64,000 nucleotides of DNA from Streptomyces pilosus (GTDB taxonomy: Bacteria; Actinomycetota; Actinomycetes; Streptomycetales; Streptomycetaceae), in NCBI RefSeq assembly GCF_014649835.1, contig NZ_BMTU01000007.1, positions 248,001 to 312,000 of the forward strand, written 5' to 3'. The stretch's first letter is position 1, and each line of letters opens with the position of its first letter. The notes under the pieces were generated by a model, which ran no database searches, had not been told where the DNA came from, and saw only the letters and a list, made by a program, of their open reading frames with translations. The position numbers were made by a program, and so were the translations under genes. Shown here one piece after another: positions 15,624 through 23,486 of this stretch.

Positions 15624-16128
15624 GCGGCGAGCATAGAACTCGTCGGTACGGGGCAAAGCGCGGCCTTGACACGGCAGTCGGCTGATACGCTTGCCCGGTG
15701 ATTCGGACGGCACTCGGCGTCCGATCGTCCCGAACGCTGTACGACACTCCCCAGTCAAGGGGAAGTCCCCGCAGGGGATCGTGGATCGTCCCTCACGGGG
15801 GACCGGCCGGAGGAGGTGGGGCTCGCATGGACCGAAGTCGACCGTGCAGTAGCACCCGCTCTTCCGCGCACTGATGTAGTCGCCCCCCGTCCGGCTGCCG
15901 CCGCAGCCGTCTCACTCTCCGCGCGCGTCTCCATCGGAAGAGCACTCCGTTTCGTTCTGCCTGATCTGCCCCAGTAGCTGAATCAGCGACGAAGCTCGCC
16001 ACCGCGACGGTGCGGTGCTCCCCGCTTTGTGGACGTGCCCCGCACGCACAGTCCAGGACGTCCTCATTCCGGGTTGTTCCACCCGTCGTTCCGGCGCCTT
16101 TCGTTGCCTGCCCGCGAAGGAGCCCGCC
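15624..16128 (+). promoter_or_regulatory. 505-base structured leader / promoter region of corA
   Basis: TTGACA at 15666-15671 and TACGCT at 15686-15691 (spacing 14, shorter than usual) form a possible promoter pointing to corA. Downstream lie several hairpins (TCCCC-GCA-GGGGA near 15766; GTCCC-TCAC-GGGGGAC near 15788; GGCTGC-CGCC-GCAGCC near 15892) and a short ORF with a strong RBS. Placement before a Mg2+ channel gene suggests a Mg2+- or translation-responsive leader; I could not match it to the M-box consensus. Confidence 0.45.
15827..15874 (+). CDS. Possible 15-codon leader peptide upstream of corA
   Basis: ATG GAC CGA AGT... to TGA encodes MDRSRPCSSTRSSAH. The RBS (GGAGGAGGTGG) is much stronger than average and sits about 7 bases upstream. 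It ends 254 bases before corA. It may be a regulatory upstream ORF; it may also be chance. Confidence 0.4.
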   Translation: MDRSRPCSSTRSSAH

Positions 16129-17250
16129 ATGTCGATGATCCGCGACCTGCGCGCCGTGGTCCGTCCCTCCTCCCGCATCTCGCTGCGCAAGGAGAGCGGC
16201 CCCTACGACCTCACCCGTGACACCGCGACGGCCAGCGCCGTGGTGGACTGCGCCGTCTACCGCGACGGCCGCCGCCTGGAGACCGGGGGCGGCCCGCTCA
16301 CCCCCCAGGAGGCGATGCGTCTCGTACGCCGCGACGGGGGCTTCGTGTGGATCGGCATGCACGAGCCGAACGAAGCCGAATTCGCGGGAATCGCCCGGGA
16401 GTTCGGGCTGCACCCGCTGGCGGTGGAGGACGCCGTGCAGGCCCATCAGCGGCCCAAGCTGGAGCGCTACGACGATTCGCTGTTCACGGTCTTCAAGACC
16501 GTCCACTACCTCGACCACGAGCGGCTCTCCGGCAGCAGCGAGGTCGTCGAGACCGGCGAGGTGATGTGCTTCACCGGCCGGGACTTCTTCATCACCGTCC
16601 GGCACGGCGGCCAGGGCTCCCTGCGGACCCTCAGGCACCGCCTCCAGGACGACCCCGAGCTGCTGGCCAAGGGACCCTCGGCCGTGCTGCACGCGATCGC
16701 CGACCACGTGGTGGACGGCTACATCGCGGTCGCCGACGCGATGCAGGACGACATCGACGAGGTCGAGACGAAGGTGTTCTCGCCCGGCCGCAAGGGCACC
16801 CCGCGCGGTACGGACGCCGGTGAGATCTACCAACTCAAGCGTGAGGTACTGGAGTTCAAGCGGGCCGTGGCGCCCCTGCTGCGGCCGATGCTGCTGCTGA
16901 GCGAGCGGCCCGTGCGGCTGGTCGACCCGGAGATCCAGAAGTACTTCCGGGACGTCGCCGACCACGTGGCCCGGGTGCAGGAGCAGGTCGTCGGCTTCGA
17001 CGAACTGCTGAACTCCATCCTCCAGGCCAACCTCGCCCAGGCCTCCGTCGCGCAGAACGAGGACATGCGGAAGATCACCTCGTGGGCCGCGATCATCGCC
17101 GTGCCGACGATGGTGTGCGGGGTGTACGGGATGAACTTCGACTACATGCCGGAGACCCACTGGAAGTACGGCTACCCGGTGGTCCTCGGTGTCACGGTGG
17201 CGCTCTGCCTCGGCATCCACCGCACGCTGAAGCGCAACGGCTGGCTGTGA
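16129..17250 (+). CDS. corA: CorA-family Mg2+/Co2+ channel
   Basis: 373 aa. A large N-terminal cytoplasmic alpha/beta domain and long stalk helix are followed by two C-terminal membrane helices (about 318-336 and 346-366) joined by the signature YGMNF (about 332-336), the CorA selectivity loop. The ETHWKYGYP periplasmic loop is typical. It should form a homopentamer in the plasma membrane carrying Mg2+ or Co2+. ATG with AAGGAG 8 bases upstream. In M. tuberculosis corA (Rv1239c) is likewise near the sigE-mrp-mgtE-like cluster. Confidence 0.95.
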   Translation: MSMIRDLRAVVRPSSRISLRKESGPYDLTRDTATASAVVDCAVYRDGRRLETGGGPLTPQEAMRLVRRDGGFVWIGMHEPNEAEFAGIAREFGLHPLAVEDAVQAHQRPKLERYDDSLFTVFKTVHYLDHERLSGSSEVVETGEVMCFTGRDFFITVRHGGQGSLRTLRHRLQDDPELLAKGPSAVLHAIADHVVDGYIAVADAMQDDIDEVETKVFSPGRKGTPRGTDAGEIYQLKREVLEFKRAVAPLLRPMLLLSERPVRLVDPEIQKYFRDVADHVARVQEQVVGFDELLNSILQANLAQASVAQNEDMRKITSWAAIIAVPTMVCGVYGMNFDYMPETHWKYGYPVVLGVTVALCLGIHRTLKRNGWL

Positions 17251-17272
17251 GGGCACCCTGGGCGGGCCTGGA

Positions 17273-17278
17273 TAGGCT
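17273..17278 (+). promoter_or_regulatory. Candidate -10 box (TAGGCT) for a leaderless transcript
   Basis: TAGGCT ends 6 bases before the ATG of the next gene, which has no RBS. Confidence 0.5.
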
Positions 17279-17284
17279 GCCCCC

Positions 17285-17809
17285 ATGACTCCCATGACAG
17301 GCGCGCTGCTCGACCGGGCCCTCATCGAGGAGGCCACGAAGAAGTCCGGCCTCGTCTGGGTGGAGGCACCCGGCGTACCGGCCCGCGCGCTCTGGCACGT
17401 GTGGCACGAGGGTGCCGCCTGCGTCGTCGGCGACGGGCCCGGGGAGCAGCCGCTGCCCGGGCTGGCCGACGGCGGAACCGCCGAGGTGACGGTGCGCAGC
17501 AAGGACAAGGGCGGCCGGCTGGTGTCGTGGGCCGCGACGGTCGTGGAGCTGGCTCCGCGCTCCGAGGCGTGGACGGCGGCGGTCGGCGAACTCAAGGGCA
17601 AGCGGCTCAACGCGCCCGACGCGGAGACGATGCCCGAGCGCTGGGCCCGCGAGTGCCGGGTGCTGCGGCTGGAGCCCACGGGGGCGACGTCGCCGCTCCC
17701 CGACGGTTCCCTGGCCGAGGCTCCGCTGCCCACCCCGGCGACGACCCGGCGTCCGGTCCCGGCGGCCCTGCCCCGGCTGCTGCTGGGGAGGAAGCGCCGC
17801 CGGCGCTAG
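17285..17809 (+). CDS. Conserved hypothetical protein, possibly split-barrel (PNPOx-like)
   Basis: 174 aa. The N-terminal ~115 residues (GLVWVEAPGVPARALWHVWHEGAACVV, VTVRSKDKGGRLVSWAATVVELAPRSEAW) look like a small beta-barrel of the FMN-binding split-barrel kind, but flavin-binding residues cannot be confirmed. The C-terminus is Pro/Arg-rich and ends GRKRRRR. Probably leaderless. Its stop is immediately adjacent to the stop of the convergent lipoprotein gene. Confidence 0.75.
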   Translation: MTPMTGALLDRALIEEATKKSGLVWVEAPGVPARALWHVWHEGAACVVGDGPGEQPLPGLADGGTAEVTVRSKDKGGRLVSWAATVVELAPRSEAWTAAVGELKGKRLNAPDAETMPERWARECRVLRLEPTGATSPLPDGSLAEAPLPTPATTRRPVPAALPRLLLGRKRRRR

Positions 17810-18583
17810 CTAGGACGTCGGGAGCTGTTTCCCGTAGTCCAGGGTCTCGTCCTCGGCCGGCTCCTCCAGCGGGAAGTCGGTGCCCCAGGCCGAGAAGGTG
17901 AGGGTGCCCGCCTCCCCGGCCCGCACCAGGCGCAGGGGGTAGGGCTTTCCCTCGAGCGAGACGTCCAGGGTGCCGCCGGAGCCCTCGTCGCCGGTGACCC
18001 GGATGGTACGCACGCCGGCCTGCTCGTGGTGGCCGTCGGTGGCCAGCTCGCCGTGCAGCGTCAGCAGACCGCCCAGCAGCACACTCTTGTCGGTGAAGCC
18101 GATGAACTTCTTGTAGGAGGGGTCGCCCTGCGGGACCTTCACGTACTTCGAGGCGAGCTTCTCGGCCGCCGCCGCGTCCGCCGCGTCCCCCTCCTCGGCG
18201 GCCCCGCCCCCGGCGCCGTCCGCCCCCTGGCCCCAAAAACCGGCGTCGGCCTTCAGGTACAGCTCGTCCCCGATGCGCAGCAGGCGGAACGTCGCCCCCT
18301 TGGTGGTGACCGAGCCGACGCCGCCCTTCTCCTTGAGCCGCATGTCGAGCGTGTACGTGCGCCCGCTGGTGACCACGCTGCCGTGCAGCCGCACCGTGCC
18401 GACCGACTCCGCGGCCTTCTGGGCCCTGCTCTGGATCTGGTCGGCGGGCAGTCTGCCGACCCCGTTGGTGCCCTCGTTCGGATCCTCGGAGCATCCCGTG
18501 AGCGCCGTCCCCGTGACGAGCAGTGCGCACACGGCGCCGGCCAGCGCGGCCCTGCGGGATCGGCCCTGGGAGATCGGAATCAC
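17810..18583 (-). CDS. Lipoprotein of the LppX/LprG-like fold
   Basis: 257 aa. Signal: basic start (QGRSRRA), hydrophobic core, lipobox LTGC with Cys near residue 31. The mature part (VGTVRLHGSVVTSGRTYTLDMRLKEKGGVGSVTTKGATFRLLRIGDELYLKAD...) has the half-open beta-sheet pattern of LppX/LprA/F/G lipid-carrier lipoproteins; an Ala/Glu-rich insert interrupts it around 125-140. Exported and lipidated; may bind a lipid, inferred from fold only. GTG start; divergent from the MgtE-like gene across a 215-base promoter region. Confidence 0.8.
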   Translation of the reverse strand: MIPISQGRSRRAALAGAVCALLVTGTALTGCSEDPNEGTNGVGRLPADQIQSRAQKAAESVGTVRLHGSVVTSGRTYTLDMRLKEKGGVGSVTTKGATFRLLRIGDELYLKADAGFWGQGADGAGGGAAEEGDAADAAAAEKLASKYVKVPQGDPSYKKFIGFTDKSVLLGGLLTLHGELATDGHHEQAGVRTIRVTGDEGSGGTLDVSLEGKPYPLRLVRAGEAGTLTFSAWGTDFPLEEPAEDETLDYGKQLPTS

Positions 18584-18798
18584 AGGTGGGCTGCCTCTCT
18601 TACGGGGGACCTGAACGGCGTACCGCAGAGTACCGGGGCGCGCGCGGCCGGGCGGAGCCAGTCCGTCCGGACCGGCCGCGGACGCACGGCCGATCGGGAC
18701 GGGCTAGCCTGAAGCCCACCCGAGCGGGCAATCCGGAAATCGAACGCAGCAGGCAGTACACGGCCACGAAAGACCCCGCACGCAAAGGAGCCGCCGCC

Positions 18799-20085
18799 AT
18801 GGCAGCGGGTGCCCCCCGGTTCTTCGTCTCACATGTCTCCGGTGTCGCCGTCTTCGACCCGGCCGGCGACCAGGTGGGGCGCGTGCGCGATCTCGTCGTC
18901 ATCCTGCGGCCGGGCCGGCGACCGCCCAGGCTGCTCGGCCTGGTGGTCGAACTCTCCACCCGCCGCCGCATCTTCCTGCCCATGACCCGGGTGACCGCGG
19001 TGCAGTCCGGCCAGGTCATCACGACCGGGGTGCTCAACGTGCGGCGCTTCGAGCAGCGGCCCACCGAGCGGCTCGTCTTCGGCGAGCTCCTCGACCGGCG
19101 GGTGACGCTGGTGGAGAGCGGAGAGGAGGTCACCGTCCTGGACCTGTCGGTGCATCAGCTGCAGGCCCGCCGCGAGTGGGAGATCGACCGGGTCTTCGTG
19201 CGCAAGGGGAAGAAGGGCGGGGCGTTCCGGCGCGGCAAGGGCGAGGCGCTGACCGTGGAGTGGTCGGCCGTCACCGGCTTCTCCCTGGAGGAGGACGCGC
19301 AGGGCGCCGAGAACCTGCTCGCCACCTTCGAGCAGCTGCGCCCCGCCGACCTCGCCAACGTGCTGCACCACCTCTCCGCCAAACGGCGGGCGGAGGTGGC
19401 CGCCGCCCTCGACGACGACCGGCTCGCCGACGTCCTGGAGGAGCTGCCCGAGGACGACCAGATCGAGATCCTCGGCAAGCTGAAGGAGGAGCGCGCCGCG
19501 GACGTCCTGGAGGCGATGGACCCCGACGACGCGGCCGACCTGCTCGGTGAGCTGCCGGAGGAGGACAAGGAGCGCCTGCTGAGCCTGATGAAGCCCGCCG
19601 ACGCGGCCGACATGCGGCGCCTGATGTCGTACGAGGAGCACACGGCGGGCGGTCTGATGACGACCGAGCCGATCGTGCTGCGGCCCGACGCGACCGTCGC
19701 CGACGCCCTGGCGCGGATCCGCGAGCCCGACCTGTCCCCGGCGCACGCCGCGCAGGTGTACGTCTGCCGCCCGCCCGAGGAGACGCCGACCGGCAAGTAC
19801 CTGGGCACGGTGCACTTCCAGCGGCTGCTGCGCGACCCTCCGTACACGCTGGTCGGCTCGATGCTGGACGACGATCTGCAGCCGCTGGACCCGGACGCGG
19901 CCCTGCCCGTGGTCGCCGGGTTCTTCGCCACGTACGACATGGTGGCGGCGCCCGTGGTCGACGAGTCGGGGTCGCTGCTGGGCGCGGTGACGGTGGACGA
20001 CGTCCTGGACCACATGCTGCCCGACGACTGGCGGGAGACCGAGTTCCACCTCGACGACGAGGAGGTGGCCTCCGATGGCGGCTGA
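18799..20085 (+). CDS. Soluble MgtE-N / CBS-domain protein (no channel domain)
   Basis: 428 aa. Residues 8-75 look like a PRC-barrel-type beta domain (VFDPAGDQVGRVRDLVV), 170-275 are the superhelical MgtE N-domain (repeats of A-D-V-L-E and LLGELPEED), and 277-400 a CBS pair. The C-terminal transmembrane Mg2+ pore of MgtE is absent, so this is a sensor-like cytosolic paralogue, not a channel by itself. ATG with AAAGGAG. The last 11 bases overlap the DUF1003 membrane protein gene, so translation is coupled and the two proteins may work together. Same pair occurs near mrp in mycobacteria (Rv1232c region). Confidence 0.9.
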   Translation: MAAGAPRFFVSHVSGVAVFDPAGDQVGRVRDLVVILRPGRRPPRLLGLVVELSTRRRIFLPMTRVTAVQSGQVITTGVLNVRRFEQRPTERLVFGELLDRRVTLVESGEEVTVLDLSVHQLQARREWEIDRVFVRKGKKGGAFRRGKGEALTVEWSAVTGFSLEEDAQGAENLLATFEQLRPADLANVLHHLSAKRRAEVAAALDDDRLADVLEELPEDDQIEILGKLKEERAADVLEAMDPDDAADLLGELPEEDKERLLSLMKPADAADMRRLMSYEEHTAGGLMTTEPIVLRPDATVADALARIREPDLSPAHAAQVYVCRPPEETPTGKYLGTVHFQRLLRDPPYTLVGSMLDDDLQPLDPDAALPVVAGFFATYDMVAAPVVDESGSLLGAVTVDDVLDHMLPDDWRETEFHLDDEEVASDGG

Positions 20086-20683
20086 GCGCGACGGAGCACG
20101 GGAGCGGCTGCCCGCGGGCGCCACGGCGGCCGGACGGCCGCGCACGCCCCGGCTGGACCAGCCGCGGCCCCCCAAACGCCGGCTCCTGCCCGAGTGGGAC
20201 CCGGAGGCCTTCGGGCGGCTGTCGGAGAGCGTGGCGCGGTTCCTGGGCACCGGGCGGTTCATCGTCTGGATGACGTTCGTCATCATCCTGTGGGTGCTGT
20301 GGAACGTCTCCGCGCCGAAGGAGCTGCGCTTCGACGAGTACCCGTTCATCTTCCTGACCCTGGCCCTGTCCCTCCAGGCCTCCTACGCGGCCCCGCTGAT
20401 CCTGCTCGCGCAGAACCGGCAGGACGACCGCGACCGGGTCAACCTGGAGCAGGACCGCAAGCAGAACGAGCGGTCGATCGCCGACACCGAGTACCTGACC
20501 CGGGAGATCGCCGCGCTGCGGATCGGGCTCGGGGAGGTCGCCACCCGGGACTGGATCCGCTCCGAGCTGCAGGACATGGTCAAGGAGATGGAGGCGCGGC
20601 AGAACGGGCACAAGGACCAGCACGGGTCGTTCCCGGCGATGCGGGCGGAACGGCCTCCGGGACGTGACGCAGACGACCGCTGA
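20075..20683 (+). CDS. DUF1003 membrane protein
   Basis: 202 aa. Basic, Pro-rich N-terminus, then two membrane helices (about 64-84 and 91-115) around FDEYPFIFLTLALSLQASYAAPLILLAQNRQ, the DUF1003 hallmark, then a long charged helix that may form a coiled coil (DRDRVNLEQDRKQNERSIADTEYL). Function unknown. Its start lies inside the end of the MgtE-like gene (11-base overlap), which suggests a joint role in divalent-cation handling. Confidence 0.9.
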   Translation: MAAERDGARERLPAGATAAGRPRTPRLDQPRPPKRRLLPEWDPEAFGRLSESVARFLGTGRFIVWMTFVIILWVLWNVSAPKELRFDEYPFIFLTLALSLQASYAAPLILLAQNRQDDRDRVNLEQDRKQNERSIADTEYLTREIAALRIGLGEVATRDWIRSELQDMVKEMEARQNGHKDQHGSFPAMRAERPPGRDADDR

Positions 20684-20713
20684 CGTCCTTACCGGCGGGT
20701 GTGCCCGGCGCCG

Positions 20714-20719
20714 TACCAT
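20714..20719 (+). promoter_or_regulatory. Candidate -10 box (TACCAT) for leaderless mrp
   Basis: TACCAT ends 7 bases before the ATG of mrp, which has no RBS. Confidence 0.5.
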
Positions 20720-20726
20720 CGTCGGT

Positions 20727-21860
20727 ATGGCTACGGAAGACGCGGTGCGCGAAGCACTGGCGACGGTGAACGACCCCGAGATCAACCGGCCCATCACCGA
20801 GCTGGGGATGGTCAAATCGGTGGAGATCGGTGCGGACGGTGCGGTCGCGGTCACCGTGTACCTGACGGTGTCCGGCTGCCCCATGCGCGACACCATCACG
20901 CAGCGCGTGACGGACGCGGTCTCCCGGGTCGAGGGCGTCACCGGTGTCTCGGTCACGCTGGACGTCATGAGCGACGAGCAGCGCAAGGAGCTGGCGAGCG
21001 CCCTGCGCGGCGGCCAGACCGAGCGCGAGGTGCCCTTCGCCAAGCCGGGCAGCCTGACCCGGGTCTACGCGGTGGCGTCCGGCAAGGGCGGCGTCGGCAA
21101 GTCGTCGGTGACGGTGAACCTGGCGGCGGCGATGGCGGCCGACGGCCTGAAGGTCGGTGTCGTGGACGCCGACATCTACGGCCACTCGGTGCCGCGCATG
21201 CTGGGCGCCGACGGGCGCCCCACCCAGGTCGAGAACATGATCATGCCGCCGTCGGCGCACGGCGTGAAGGTCATCTCCATCGGCATGTTCACCCCGGGCA
21301 ACGCCCCGGTGGTGTGGCGCGGCCCGATGCTGCACCGCGCGCTCCAGCAGTTCCTGGCGGACGTGTACTGGGGCGACCTGGACGTGCTGCTGCTCGACCT
21401 GCCGCCGGGCACGGGCGACATCGCGATCTCCGTGGCCCAGCTGGTGCCGAACGCGGAGATCCTGGTGGTCACCACGCCCCAGCAGGCGGCGGCCGAGGTG
21501 GCCGAGCGCGCGGGCTCCATCGCCGTGCAGACGCACCAGAAGATCGTCGGCGTGGTGGAGAACATGTCCGGGCTGCCCTGCCCGCACTGCGGCGAGATGG
21601 TCGACGTGTTCGGCACCGGCGGCGGTCAGACGGTCGCCGACGGCCTGACCCGCACGACCGGTGCGAACGTTCCGGTGCTCGGTGCCATCCCGATCGACGT
21701 CCGGCTGCGCGAGGGCGGCGACGAGGGCCGGCCCGTGGTGCTGTCCGACCCGGACTCCCCCGCGGGTGCGGCGCTCCGCTCGATCGCCGGCAAGCTCGGC
21801 GGCCGTCAGCGGGGCCTGTCGGGCATGTCCCTGGGGATCACCCCGCGCAACAAGTTCTGA
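20727..21860 (+). CDS. mrp: Mrp/NBP35-type Fe-S cluster carrier ATPase
   Basis: 377 aa. N-terminal MIP18/DUF59-like domain (about 3-75, VNDPEINRPITELGMV), then a ParA-like P-loop ATPase with deviant Walker A GKGGVGKSS near residue 117, DADIYGHS, LDLPPGTGD and the CPHC pair near residue 285 that bridges an Fe-S cluster between two subunits. It should carry and deliver [4Fe-4S] clusters to apo-proteins in the cytoplasm. The mRNA is probably leaderless. A strong terminator follows 10 bases after the stop. Confidence 0.95.
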   Translation: MATEDAVREALATVNDPEINRPITELGMVKSVEIGADGAVAVTVYLTVSGCPMRDTITQRVTDAVSRVEGVTGVSVTLDVMSDEQRKELASALRGGQTEREVPFAKPGSLTRVYAVASGKGGVGKSSVTVNLAAAMAADGLKVGVVDADIYGHSVPRMLGADGRPTQVENMIMPPSAHGVKVISIGMFTPGNAPVVWRGPMLHRALQQFLADVYWGDLDVLLLDLPPGTGDIAISVAQLVPNAEILVVTTPQQAAAEVAERAGSIAVQTHQKIVGVVENMSGLPCPHCGEMVDVFGTGGGQTVADGLTRTTGANVPVLGAIPIDVRLREGGDEGRPVVLSDPDSPAGAALRSIAGKLGGRQRGLSGMSLGITPRNKF

Positions 21861-21870
21861 GGGTTCATGA

Positions 21871-21910
21871 CGCCGGAGGGCGCCGTCCGCGTGGACGGCG
21901 CCCTCCGGCG
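21871..21910 (+). terminator. Terminator hairpin after mrp
   Basis: Perfect 18-bp stem (CGCCGGAGGGCGCCGTCC / GGACGGCGCCCTCCGGCG) with a 4-base GCGT loop. Confidence 0.9.
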
Positions 21911-21934
21911 TACGCACTCGGCCCCCGGGCCCGC

Positions 21935-22609
21935 TCAGTCGTCGTAGGAGGCGATGTCCTCGACCACGGCGAAACCGAGGCCGTAGGCGCTCATCCCCCG
22001 GCCGTACGCGCCGACGTGCACGCCGGCCCGGGTGGAACCGGCGAGCACCCAGCCGAACTCGGACTCCCGGTAGTGGAACGGGGTCGGGACCCCGTCCACG
22101 GGCAGGGACAGGGTCGACCAGTCCTCGCTCTCCAGGTCGTCGGCGAGGGCCCAGGCCGTCTCCGTCTGCTGCTCCAGCCAGTCGTCGCGCAGGGAGTGGT
22201 CCATCTGGCCGGGCCAGGTGAAGGACAGCAGTCCCACACCGGCGAGCCAGGCGGCGGAGGAGACCGAGGTGGCCTCCAGCAGTCCGGTGCCGTCGGCGCT
22301 GCGGCGGACCGGGTTGGCGGCCACGGTCACCACGACGGCGAACTTCTCCTTGGCCTCGGGGTCACCGCCGGCCACGACCTCGCTGCGCACCGAGGGCTCG
22401 TCGCCGTGTCCGACCGATCCGTGCTCGACGGCTCCGTCGGCGGCCAGTCCGACCTGCATCAGCCAGCGCGGTCCGGTGAACGCCTCGTCGAGGCCGTACC
22501 AGGGGAACGGTGCGCGCAGGTATCCGTCGACGGTACGCCGGGCGGAGGGGACGTGTTGTCCGTCCTCCGCGGCCGGCGCCTGCGCGACCGCCGAACTCGT
22601 CGTCTCCAT
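21935..22609 (-). CDS. Conserved hypothetical protein
   Basis: 224 aa from the chosen ATG (METTSSAVAQ), which has GAGGAGG about 11 bases upstream; a longer form starting at an ATG at 22699 is possible, but TATGCT there looks more like a -10 box. The protein is soluble, with WYGLDEAFTGPRWLMQVG, FAVVVTVAANPVRRS and ESEFGWVLAGSTRAGVHVGAYGRGMSAYGL segments. I recognise no domain. It sits between mrp and tatB in the conserved stress-locus neighbourhood. Confidence 0.75.
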   Translation of the reverse strand: METTSSAVAQAPAAEDGQHVPSARRTVDGYLRAPFPWYGLDEAFTGPRWLMQVGLAADGAVEHGSVGHGDEPSVRSEVVAGGDPEAKEKFAVVVTVAANPVRRSADGTGLLEATSVSSAAWLAGVGLLSFTWPGQMDHSLRDDWLEQQTETAWALADDLESEDWSTLSLPVDGVPTPFHYRESEFGWVLAGSTRAGVHVGAYGRGMSAYGLGFAVVEDIASYDD

Positions 22610-22857
22610 GTGCCCGGACGCCTCCTCGCTCTCGTCGGACCGGGCGGCCCGCCCCCCTTCGGGCGTACTCGTCCGTTCCGCACAACACGTCGGCAGCATA
22701 GTCACCTTGTGGCCACGGGCCGGGAAACCGCCCGGCGCTTGGGCCGCTCGGAGGTCCGGATCGGGCCGCACGGGGCCCGTGTGGAGTATGAAACGCGTCA
22801 CGTGCGCGGGGGCGTACCCGCCGTCCCCGCCGGGCCCGCGGCCGCCGGGTCGCAGCG

Positions 22858-23295
22858 TCAGGTGGCGTCCATGTCGTAGGGCGGGCGGTCGTCGGCGGCC
22901 GCGCGCTCCGGCTTCTTGGTCATGTCCACGCGGCCACCCGCGGAGTCGGCGGGGGCCGGCGCGGCCTCGCTCTCGCGGCCGTGGACGGCGTCCGTGACCT
23001 CGGCCATCTCCTTCTTCAGGTCGAAGCCGCTGCGGATCTCCTTCAGCCCCAGGTCGTCGCTGTCCAGCTTCTTGCGGAGATACGTCTTGGGGTTGAGGTC
23101 CTCGAACTCGAAGTCCTTGAACTCCGGGCCGAGCTCCTCCCGGATGTCCTGCTTGGCGCTGTCCGAGAAGTCCCGGATCTTCCGGATCGTACGGGTCACG
23201 TCCTGGATGACCTTGGGGAGCTTGTCCGGACCGAAGACGAGCACGGCGAGGATGATGAGCGTCACCAGCTCGAGTGGTCCTATGTCATTGAACAC
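22858..23295 (-). CDS. tatB: Sec-independent protein translocase TatB
   Basis: 145 aa. MFNDIGPLELVTLIILAVLV is a TatA/B-type membrane helix with the FGP hinge (F-G-P-D-K-L-P) followed by an amphipathic helix and a charged cytoplasmic tail. The longer tail and DI-x-x-x-E-L positions fit TatB, the receptor component of the twin-arginine translocase for folded proteins. GTG start. It lies 191 bases downstream of the HtrA-type protease gene, as tatB (Rv1224) follows htrA in M. tuberculosis. Confidence 0.93.
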   Translation of the reverse strand: MFNDIGPLELVTLIILAVLVFGPDKLPKVIQDVTRTIRKIRDFSDSAKQDIREELGPEFKDFEFEDLNPKTYLRKKLDSDDLGLKEIRSGFDLKKEMAEVTDAVHGRESEAAPAPADSAGGRVDMTKKPERAAADDRPPYDMDAT

Positions 23296-23486
23296 CTGAA
23301 GCTCCTCGTGATGCCTTCGGTCCTCGGCCCCCGGTGCCGGCCTGTGCTCTCTCCGTGGTCCGGGCCGGGTCCACGGTACCCGCCCACCCCGTATGACCGG
23401 TACTGTCCCGGGCCCCTCGTGGCTCGGTCCGCGCGCCGGTCCCGCGCTCCCTCCCCGCGCTCCCTCCTCGCGCTCAGCAGCCGCGC

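Noticed and set aside
15640..16128. M-box or ydaO riboswitch before corA
   Set aside because: Consensus segments of these classes could not be found by eye; kept as an unclassified structured leader.
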